The notes under the pieces: model-generated
What the model saw: the letters and a program-made list of their open reading frames with translations, nothing else
What the model was told of the DNA's origin: nothing
Database searches by the model: none
Source: Maioricimonas rarisocia
GTDB taxonomy: Bacteria > Planctomycetota > Planctomycetia > Planctomycetales > Planctomycetaceae
DNA: 64,000 nucleotides
Assembly: GCF_007747795.1 (NCBI RefSeq)
Contig: NZ_CP036275.1
Coordinates: 1,750,501-1,814,500 of the forward strand
Direction of reading: 5' to 3'
Translations under genes and position numbers: made by a program
Shown here: positions 57,511-64,000 of the stretch, in pieces
Position numbering within the stretch: the stretch's first letter is position 1
How the letters are laid out: every line of letters starts with the position of its first letter

Positions 57511-59187
57511 TCAGCCCCGCATCCGCCGCGAAATCTCGTCGACGATTTCGTCCACGGGGACGCGGACCTGCTCGAGCGAATCCCGGTCCCGGACGGTCAC
57601 GGCATTGTCGGACGCCGTGTCCCCGTCGACGGTGATGCACCAGGGGGTGCCGATCTCGTCCTGACGACGGTAGCGACGACCGATGGCTGCCTGCTCGTCG
57701 TATGTGACGGCGATGCCGGCTTCCTTGAGGGAGCGGTAGATCTCCTTGGCCTTCTCCGGCTGACCTTCCTTCTTGATCAGCGGGAAGATCGCCGCCTTGA
57801 TCGGGGCCAGACGCGGGTGGAACTTCATCAGAGTCCGGACCTGCATCTTCCCCTTGTCATCGGGGGCTTCGTCTTCGGCGAAGGCTTCGCAGATGAAGGC
57901 GAGCGTCGCCCGGTCGGCACCGGCCGAAGGCTCGATCACGTTCGGGACGAAGCGTTCGCGCGACTGATCGTCGAAGTAGCTCAGATCCTTGCCCGAGCCG
58001 CGATACTTCGGCTGGCCGTGCTCATTCAGTTCCACTTCCAGCTTGCCATCCCGGTCGACCAGCTTGCCTTCCATGTGCGAGCGGAGGTCGAAATCGCCGC
58101 GGTGGGCGATGCCTTCCAGTTCGCCGTACTCCCCTTCGTCGAGGAACGGGAACCGGTACTCGATGTCGGCCGTACCGCACGAGTAGTGGGCCAGCTCTTC
58201 GGGATCGTGGTCCCGCAGCTGCAGACGGTCCTGACTGATGCCCAGGTCGCTGTACCAGCGGAAACGACGGTCGCGCCAGTAGCGGTACCAGTCCTGCGAG
58301 GCATCGGGATGGCAGAAGAACTCGATTTCCATCTGCTCGAACTCACGCGACCGGAAGGTGAAATTTCGGGGGGTGATTTCGTTGCGGAAGCTCTTGCCGA
58401 TCTGCGCGACGCCGAACGGGATCTTCACCCGCGACGAATCGCAGACGTTCTTGAAGTTCACGAAGATGCCCTGAGCCGTTTCCGGCCGCAGGAAGGCTTC
58501 GTCGTCCTTCGTGCCCAAGGCACCCAGGATCGTCTTGAACATCAGGTTGAATTCGCGGGGCTCGGTCAGCTTGCCGCGACAGGCCGGGTTCGGGCAGTGC
58601 GGAATCGCTGCCTCGCTGCCGCCCGAGGTCTCGAGCACCGTCTTGCGGTACGTATCGAAGTCCATGTCGACCGGGGCCGCTTCGGCATCCTGGCCGGAGT
58701 TCTCGACCGCAGCGGCGGCCGCTTTCGAGAGCTTCTTGTCACCCGACGAGGGCCAGTCGAACTCGGCCGAGCCGGGCATGAAGGTCCATGCGACGACCGG
58801 ATCGCCGTCGGTGGAGCGGACGAGCTTCACCTTGAGGTGATCGGCCCGGAAGCGACCTTTGCAGGCGTGGCAGTCGACCATCATGTCGTGGAACAGGTCG
58901 TAGTGGCCGCTGCACTTCCAGACCTGCGGGTGCATGATGATCGAGGTCTCGACGCCGACCATCTGGTAGGCATCGGGAGAATCGGCCGGTGCGGTGAGCG
59001 GATCGTGCCGCGACACCATGTCCTGCCACCAGGCTTCACGGACGTTTCGCTTCAGCTCCACGCCGAGCGGACCGTAGTCCCAGAAGCCGTTGACGCCGCC
59101 GTAGATCTCGGAATCCTGAAACACGAACCCGCGGCGTTTGCAGAGGGCAACAATCTTGTCCATCTGATTGGCCGAAGTCTTCGACAT
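57511..59187 (-). CDS. glyQS: Glycyl-tRNA synthetase, homodimeric class II type
   Basis: The 558-residue enzyme charges tRNA-Gly. It starts KIVALCKRRGFVFQDSEIYG, has GFWDYGPLGVELKRNVREAW as motif 1 region, two Cys-rich insertions (DCHACKGRF and PHCPNPACRGKL) resembling a zinc ribbon, class II motif 2 in GKSFRNEITPRNFTFRSREF, and an anticodon-binding domain near AIFPLIKKEGQPEKAKEIYR. The ATG at 59187 is preferred; the upstream frame contains unrelated residues. This single-chain type differs from the alpha2beta2 GlyRS of many bacteria. A terminator follows, so it is transcribed alone. Confidence 0.95.
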   Translation of the reverse strand: MSKTSANQMDKIVALCKRRGFVFQDSEIYGGVNGFWDYGPLGVELKRNVREAWWQDMVSRHDPLTAPADSPDAYQMVGVETSIIMHPQVWKCSGHYDLFHDMMVDCHACKGRFRADHLKVKLVRSTDGDPVVAWTFMPGSAEFDWPSSGDKKLSKAAAAAVENSGQDAEAAPVDMDFDTYRKTVLETSGGSEAAIPHCPNPACRGKLTEPREFNLMFKTILGALGTKDDEAFLRPETAQGIFVNFKNVCDSSRVKIPFGVAQIGKSFRNEITPRNFTFRSREFEQMEIEFFCHPDASQDWYRYWRDRRFRWYSDLGISQDRLQLRDHDPEELAHYSCGTADIEYRFPFLDEGEYGELEGIAHRGDFDLRSHMEGKLVDRDGKLEVELNEHGQPKYRGSGKDLSYFDDQSRERFVPNVIEPSAGADRATLAFICEAFAEDEAPDDKGKMQVRTLMKFHPRLAPIKAAIFPLIKKEGQPEKAKEIYRSLKEAGIAVTYDEQAAIGRRYRRQDEIGTPWCITVDGDTASDNAVTVRDRDSLEQVRVPVDEIVDEISRRMRG

Positions 59188-59345
59188 CCCTGGGCCTCGT
59201 TTTCCACATCTGGAGGAACTGCACTCCCTGTCGGGAGATTCAAATACGGCGCATCGGGCAGCCACGTCCGAAACGGGAGTGGCGACCATGACGGGCCGTG
59301 ACGGATGCTCCTGCGGAGCCAACTTTGAGTCAGCGGGCGGGCCGC

Positions 59346-60110
59346 TCAGGAGGCGATGCTGATCAGATCCCGGTCGGGCCACCATTCCGGGACGAGGTCA
59401 AACAGATCGCGGTCGCCGGCTCGTTCAATATCGGCCTCATGTCCGAGGCGGATGAGGTTCTGTCCGCCGCGGCTGGCCCGCATCGTCTGGCGGAACGTGG
59501 CTTCGTCGCCGGAACGGGCCAGATAATAGTCGATCGCCATCTGCGTTTGTACGTCGACGGAGCCCCGGGCCAAATCTCGCGGATCGTCCGGGCCGATTCC
59601 CAGCAGTCCCGCGGCGACACATCCGGCCAGCAGGATATCTTCGGCGGTCAGATGTCCGTCGGTTCCGGCGCAGACCAGATGGACGGGGCGCCCGTCCGCC
59701 TGCAGGACACGCAGCAGTGCGGCCCGGTTCACGAAGCAGCCGACGAAGATCCGGTCGGCCGCGGCACACTTTTCCAGCGCCCGGGTGCCGTTCGTCGTGG
59801 TGAAGACAACCGTTTTGTCAGCGACGACTTCGGGGGTGTAGGCAAGCGGAGAATTATCGAGGTCGAAGCCGTGGATTCGCTCCCCGCCCCGTTCGCCACC
59901 CAGGAGCACGGTGCCGGGCGGATTCGCAGCGGCAGTCTCCCGCGCCTGCTCGACCGATTCGCGGGGCATCACGCCGGCGGCACCATGCGCGAGGGCGTGC
60001 ACGATGGTGGTCGAGGCCCGCAGGACGTCGATCATCACCGCCTGACTGCCGGGCAGCGTTTCCGGGTCCAGCAACGCTGGAAGCATATGGACAGATACGG
60101 GTTGTGACAT
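59346..60110 (-). CDS. comB: 2-phosphosulfolactate phosphatase (ComB)
   Basis: ComB hydrolyses 2-phosphosulfolactate to sulfolactate in coenzyme M-type and sulfonate metabolism; homologues occur in many bacteria. The 254-residue product shows MIDVLRASTTIVHALAHGAA, LLGGERGGERIHGFDLDNSP, VVFTTTNGTRALEKC and HLVCAGTDGHLTAEDILLAG, all typical. The ATG at 60110 gives a standard length; the frame stays open for another 580 residues upstream, but that stretch is antisense to the PHP gene and has no homology. comA and other coenzyme M genes are not adjacent. Length and motifs fit well. Confidence 0.92.
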   Translation of the reverse strand: MSQPVSVHMLPALLDPETLPGSQAVMIDVLRASTTIVHALAHGAAGVMPRESVEQARETAAANPPGTVLLGGERGGERIHGFDLDNSPLAYTPEVVADKTVVFTTTNGTRALEKCAAADRIFVGCFVNRAALLRVLQADGRPVHLVCAGTDGHLTAEDILLAGCVAAGLLGIGPDDPRDLARGSVDVQTQMAIDYYLARSGDEATFRQTMRASRGGQNLIRLGHEADIERAGDRDLFDLVPEWWPDRDLISIAS

Positions 60111-60251
60111 GCGGGGATGATAGGGAGACCGCCCGGCCGGGGCAATCGCGGCTGGAACGGGGATACTGCGGCAGCGGTGCCGATTCCTTACGATGGGGCA
60201 CGCATGGAACCTCGATTTCGAACCGGCGCACGATAGAACCAGGACGATCGA

Positions 60252-61760
60252 ATGGCGTACGAACTCTTCTGGGGCGATCTGCACAGCCACTGTTCGATCA
60301 GCTACGGCCACGGGACGGTCGAGCAGGCCCTGGCTCGGGCCGCGCAGCAGCTCGATTTCTGCTCGGTCACCGGACACGCCTTCTGGCCCGACATGCCGAC
60401 CGACCGCGACCGGTATGCCGAGATCATCGACTACCACAACGAGGGATTCGCCACGCTGGCCGGCAACTGGGAGCGGTTGATCGAGCTGCAGCGGCAGGCG
60501 AGCGAGCCGGGGCGGTTTCTGGCGATTCCCAGCTACGAATGGCATTCGCTCGAGTTCGGCGACCACAACGTCTACGCGCCCGGGCCGGAACTGCCGCTGC
60601 GGGATGCTCGAAATCTGCCTGGTCTGCGGGAGGTCGTCCGGCAAAGCGACGGGATCGCGATTCCGCATCACATCGGCTACCGCAGCGGCTACCGGGGGAT
60701 CAACTGGGACGCGTACCGCGAAGACGTCTCCCCCTTCGTCGAGATCTTTTCGCTGCATGGCTGTTCGCTCAGCGATGATGCCGCCTGGCCGATGCTGCAC
60801 GACATGGGGCCGCGGGACGCCGGCAGCACCGCCGAGGAAGGCTGGCGGCGGGGGCACCGGTTCGGCATCGTCGGCGGGACCGATCATCACGCGGCGTATC
60901 CGGGGAGCCACGGGGACGGGCGGATGGGCGTGTTCGCGAAGGACCTGACCCGCGGGAGTCTGTGGGAGGCGTTTCTGGCCCGGCGTGTGTATGCGGCGAC
61001 CGGCGACCGGATCGACGCCCGGATGTTTCTCGACGGCGCGTGGATCGGCGATTGCGTCAAACAGCCGGGAAAGCGAACCATCCAGGTGGCCGTGCAGGGG
61101 GCCGACACGCTCGACCGCGTCGAACTGCTCAGGAACGGCCGGATCGTGCAGCGATGGCATCCGGAACCGGTCGAGCCAAACCCGCGGAGCCATCGCTACC
61201 GGCTGCGGGTCACCTGGGGCTGGGGACGAAAGGAGATCCCGGTCGACTGGGACATCCGGCTGTCGCTGTCGGACGGGAGGATCATGGATGTCGAGACATT
61301 GTTCTCCGGGCAGGCGATCGTCGCTCCGAAAGGAAGCAGCGAGAGCGAGGTGAACGTTCTCGACGAGGTGGACCTGCCCCACGCCGTCATCGAGCAGGAC
61401 GAGCGGAGCTGCGACTGGCGGTCGATCACGACGGGCAACAAGACGATGCGTCACGAGACGACGCAGGGGATGTCGTTCGAGCTGGAGGGGCCGCTGGATA
61501 CACGCGTGACGGTCGAGGCGAACGGGCACCGCTACGCATACACGCTGGCGGAACTGCTGCGGCGGGGCCAAAGCCACTTTCTGCGGGGATGGCTGACGGA
61601 GGCAATCCGGATCGGGCCGCTGGTCCCGGTCGAAGAGTGCCGGGTCGAGGGAGAGTTCATCGACGACCCGGAGTCTGACGTGGATGTGTATCGTCTGCAG
61701 GTGGCTCAGCGGAACGGCCAGTGGGCCTGGCTGACGCCGATCTGGGTGGAGCGGGGGTGA
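60252..61760 (+). CDS. PHP-domain (DUF3604-like) protein
   Basis: A 502-residue protein. The PHP metal-binding motifs are clear: GDLHSHCSISYGHGTVEQAL, VTGHAFWPD, IPHHIGYRSGYRG, and GGTDHHAAYPGSHGDGRMG near residue 220. PHP proteins are phosphoesterases or metal-dependent hydrolases; DUF3604-like forms are common in planctomycetes and of unknown role. The last 250 residues are beta-rich (RTIQVAVQGADTLDRVELLR). The start at ATG 60252 follows AGGACGATCGA. It is divergent from comB. Confidence 0.88.
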   Translation: MAYELFWGDLHSHCSISYGHGTVEQALARAAQQLDFCSVTGHAFWPDMPTDRDRYAEIIDYHNEGFATLAGNWERLIELQRQASEPGRFLAIPSYEWHSLEFGDHNVYAPGPELPLRDARNLPGLREVVRQSDGIAIPHHIGYRSGYRGINWDAYREDVSPFVEIFSLHGCSLSDDAAWPMLHDMGPRDAGSTAEEGWRRGHRFGIVGGTDHHAAYPGSHGDGRMGVFAKDLTRGSLWEAFLARRVYAATGDRIDARMFLDGAWIGDCVKQPGKRTIQVAVQGADTLDRVELLRNGRIVQRWHPEPVEPNPRSHRYRLRVTWGWGRKEIPVDWDIRLSLSDGRIMDVETLFSGQAIVAPKGSSESEVNVLDEVDLPHAVIEQDERSCDWRSITTGNKTMRHETTQGMSFELEGPLDTRVTVEANGHRYAYTLAELLRRGQSHFLRGWLTEAIRIGPLVPVEECRVEGEFIDDPESDVDVYRLQVAQRNGQWAWLTPIWVERG

Positions 61761-62370
61761 TTGGCGGGGTGGCATGCGGAAGTAGGCTGGGACGAGTGCC
61801 AGCATGTCGGGCATCGCCTGCCGGCAGTCAGTAGGGTGCTGTCGCCGCAGGCGACGCACCAATCGCAATACCGGAGACGCCTACGAATACGCAGTTGCGC
61901 CGTGTTCAGGTACGCGCACGGCTCGCAGAGCCGTGGCACCAGATCTGCCGGAAGGTGGACGATATGACGTCGGGCCCATCGGTCGCGGCTAGTGGGCTTG
62001 GGGCCCAATGCTGGGACCAGTCCCAGCCTACCGCGCCACTTCGCGAAAGCATCAGGTGGGGCAGGCGTTCCTGCCTGCCTCGAACGCCGCACGACGGAAG
62101 TCGTCCAGCCGTACGAACCGGTGTTCCACGCGGTTCCGCGCACGGCTCGCCATGGTTGTTTGGGGTCGTCAGGGTCGACCGGCTGGGGGCGTCGCTTCGC
62201 GACGACCAGCAGCCACCCGTCGATGGGCATTCGCTGCAGATCTGCAGAGCCGTAGGGCCGGCTATTGCGGGCCGGGGCGCATCGCTGATGCAAGCTCCAC
62301 CGACAGGTCGGTGGCCTGGAGAGTGGGACTCGGCGAGCTGTCCCACGGACGCGGCCGGTTGGAACCGGCC
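61761..62370. repeat. Repeat-rich intergenic region
   Basis: No gene is evident in 610 bp. A GGCTGGGAC-type palindrome lies at about 61785-61806. An exact 27-bp copy, inverted relative to 42699-42725, lies at 61834-61860. A perfect 8-bp hairpin CACGGCTC/GAGCCGTG lies at 61917-61935. GCTGGGAC/GTCCCAGC lies at 62010-62027. An imperfect GGCCGGC-TATT hairpin related to the IS target lies at 62254-62274. GGCCGGTT/AACCGGCC lies at 62353-62370, abutting the end of the next gene. Open frames here are Arg/Pro-rich and not credible. Confidence 0.75.
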
Positions 62371-63675
62371 CTACAGAGCCGCCCAGTGGCCGTCGCGGTA
62401 CTCACGACCGAGGAGCCGGGCGGCGGCGGCATCCGGCGTTGATTCACTGGCCGGGTCGAACTCGAACGAGCCGCCGATGCGGGTCGCGACATTCCCCAGA
62501 TGCGCGAGCGATGCCGAGAGGTGTGCCGTCTTCGCGTCGGCAACCGGCTTGCCGTTGCCCCGGATCGCATCGAGAAAGTTTGCCTGGTGGGCCGCGACGC
62601 TGGCGGCGAGGGAGCCTTCCGGCTTCTGGTCGAGGCGGGCGTTGCGGGGGCCGTACAGCGAGAACTTGCCCCGCTTGCTGAGGAACATCCGCCCCTTCGT
62701 GCCGAGGAATTCAACGCCGTTGTCGACGTTCTCGGGGTAGTTCGTCGACCACAGCCGCATCTCGTAGATGAGCTGCCGGCGGTTGCCCACCTGTCCGTCG
62801 CCGGGGTATTCGAAGATGGCGGTCATCGTGTCGGGGAACTGCTGGTCGTCGTCGTGGACGTACTTGCCGCCGACGGCCGTGACGCGAGACGGCTGCGTGT
62901 CGACGCCGAGGCCCCAGCGGGCGATGTCCAGCTCGTGGACGCCGTCGTTGCCGGCATCACCGGTGCCGAAGTTGTACCACCAGTGCCAGGTGTAGTGGTG
63001 ACAGTTGGAGCGGAACGGCTGCATCGGTGCCGGGCCGACCCACTGGTCGTAGTTGAAGCCGGCCGGCGGCTCGCCGGGTGAGGTTTTGCCGATCGGTCCG
63101 CGGAACTGCACGTCCCACGCCCGGGCGACGAGCACATCGCCGATGATTCCTTCGCGCAGCATCTGTACTGCGTGCTGATGTCCTTCGCTGCTGCGGGTCT
63201 GGGTGCCGTGCTGAACGACCAGGCCGGTCCGCTTCGCCGCCTCGACGAGCATCCGTCCTTCGCGGACGTTGTGGGAGCAGGGTTTCTCGACGTAGACATG
63301 CTTACCGGCATCGAGCGCGAGCAGTGCCGCCGGCGTGTGCCAGTGGTCGGGCGTGGCGATCGAGACCGCATCGATGTCGGGATCGTCGAGGATGGTTCGC
63401 AGATCTTCGAACGGGCGGGCGTTTCCGGCGCTGGCGGCCGCTTCGGCGAGCCGGTTCGCGTCAACATCGCAGATGGCGGCCAGTTCGACGTTGTCGTGAC
63501 TGAGCCAGCTGCGGATGTGCGCCTTCCCCTGCCCTCCCGTGCCGATCACGGCCACGCGGATCTTCTCACTGGCGGCTGCTCGCGAAATGGCGGGGGCGGC
63601 GAGTGTTCCGGCGGCGAGGGCCGACGTCTTGAGGAACGTGCGTCGCGTGCCGGTGGGAACGGGAAACGTGCTCAT
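62371..63675 (-). CDS. Twin-arginine-exported Gfo/Idh/MocA oxidoreductase
   Basis: A 434-residue protein with a Tat leader, TGTRRTFLKTSALAAGTLAA, directing folded cofactor-loaded protein to the periplasm. The Rossmann domain has VAVIGTGGQGKAHIRS and the family motif VYVEKPCSHN. The C-terminal domain holds GDAGNDGVHELDIARWGLG, including the catalytic His. Such secreted members are common in planctomycetes, often beside other sugar-acting enzymes; substrate unknown. The ATG at 63675 gives a complete leader. Repeat-rich DNA lies downstream. Confidence 0.92.
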   Translation of the reverse strand: MSTFPVPTGTRRTFLKTSALAAGTLAAPAISRAAASEKIRVAVIGTGGQGKAHIRSWLSHDNVELAAICDVDANRLAEAAASAGNARPFEDLRTILDDPDIDAVSIATPDHWHTPAALLALDAGKHVYVEKPCSHNVREGRMLVEAAKRTGLVVQHGTQTRSSEGHQHAVQMLREGIIGDVLVARAWDVQFRGPIGKTSPGEPPAGFNYDQWVGPAPMQPFRSNCHHYTWHWWYNFGTGDAGNDGVHELDIARWGLGVDTQPSRVTAVGGKYVHDDDQQFPDTMTAIFEYPGDGQVGNRRQLIYEMRLWSTNYPENVDNGVEFLGTKGRMFLSKRGKFSLYGPRNARLDQKPEGSLAASVAAHQANFLDAIRGNGKPVADAKTAHLSASLAHLGNVATRIGGSFEFDPASESTPDAAAARLLGREYRDGHWAAL

Positions 63676-63918
63676 GGCGGGCTCCGGGTGAGGCGGGAGA
63701 AGCAGCGCAACCGGTGGATGCCGCCATCCTGCCCGCTGGCCGGAAGAATGTCAAAGCACGAATCGGATTGAGCCGATGGGTTCCCGGCTGCGTTGACGGG
63801 GACGGAGACCGCGCGCGTGGGCGGGTGATGTTGCGTCGCCGTCCGGCCCGTTGGTAGCCTGACGCGGCCCAGGTACTGCTACTACTGACGACTTCACGAT
63901 TGCAAAGGTTTCGGACGC

Positions 63919-64000
63919 ATGGACGAGGAAATTCTGTACGAAGCGAACCCGTCGATGTTTCGCAACAAGCCGGTCATGTTCATCCTGTGCGTGCTGCTGA
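63919..64000 (+). CDS. PH-domain-like membrane protein, N-terminal fragment
   Basis: Only 27 residues are visible before the window ends: MDEEILYEANPSMFRNKPVM and then a hydrophobic stretch. The opening resembles bacterial PH-domain membrane proteins (YdbT/YdbS-like), which start with a short acidic segment followed by a membrane helix. The ATG at 63919 fits this pattern. Function and full length cannot be judged. It is divergent from the Tat-exported oxidoreductase gene. Confidence 0.6.
   Translation, partial: MDEEILYEANPSMFRNKPVMFILCVLL

Noticed and set aside
59346-61868. 840-residue open frame on the minus strand covering the PHP gene
   Set aside because: Only the last 254 residues are real (ComB). 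The rest is antisense to a well-supported PHP-domain gene and has Pro/Arg/Asp-rich composition with no motif.

Overview
The window is GC-rich chromosomal DNA from a planctomycete, most likely family Planctomycetaceae; I cannot name a species from sequence alone. The evidence is the combination of a DUF1559 pseudopilin-like protein, a CSPSR-type sulfatase with HEAT-like repeats, two Gfo/Idh/MocA oxidoreductases (one with a twin-arginine leader), a cytochrome c/WD40 fusion, a sigma factor next to a receptor kinase with a SUMF1 domain, a CE15-like esterase, a DUF3604-type PHP protein, and folate/methanopterin-type genes.

Layout. 1-5.8 kb: the end of a UppP-like gene, a complete IS4-type insertion sequence sitting in a repeat hairpin, a repeat-rich gap, cardiolipin synthase, UDP-glucose dehydrogenase and a tiny basic protein. 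6-7.7 kb (minus): SDR, pterin carbinolamine dehydratase and TrmL. 8.3-10.5 kb (plus): ArsR regulator, carA, ndk. 10.6-15.7 kb (minus): a thioredoxin/YHS protein, then a tightly overlapping operon of ridA, a dihydropteroate-synthase-like protein, pabB and pabA. 16-18.6 kb: LRR protein and sulfatase. 18.7-25.3 kb: KptA, DinB-like protein, lactonase, CE15-like esterase, a cysteine-free redoxin-like protein and an orphan membrane-fusion protein. 25.6-28.3 kb: Ser/Thr kinase and accA. 28.6-33.9 kb (minus): PQQ-propeller protein, two methyltransferases, dtd and CvpA. 34.1-37.2 kb: sigma factor and receptor pseudokinase. 37.3-40.1 kb (minus): two overlapping GTPases. 40.2-42.5 kb: SDR and an unknown barrel-like protein. 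42.9-49 kb (minus): prfB with programmed frameshift, lipoprotein, DUF1559 protein, GT39-like and GT2 glycosyltransferases. 49.4-56.8 kb (plus): cytochrome/WD40 fusion, hybrid histidine kinase, Gfo/Idh/MocA protein, unknown secreted protein. 57.2-60.1 kb (minus): zinc-ribbon miniprotein, glyQS, ComB. 60.2-64 kb: PHP protein, repeat-rich gap, twin-arginine Gfo/Idh/MocA protein, and the start of a PH-domain protein.

How the parts fit. Most genes are housekeeping or planctomycete-typical, in short operons. The best candidates for something less described are: (1) the ridA-DHPS-like-pabB-pabA operon, in which all four genes are joined by 4-bp overlaps and which probably feeds a folate or tetrahydromethanopterin pathway; (2) the sigma factor paired with a transmembrane kinase-like protein whose catalytic motifs are all degenerate and which ends in a SUMF1 domain, behind a perfect 10-bp inverted repeat; (3) an IS4-type element inserted in the loop of a dispersed palindrome, whose transposase ribosome-binding site lies in a 12-bp stem; and (4) dispersed palindromic repeats concentrated in a few intergenic gaps. 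I saw no CRISPR array, rRNA, prophage or convincing tRNA.
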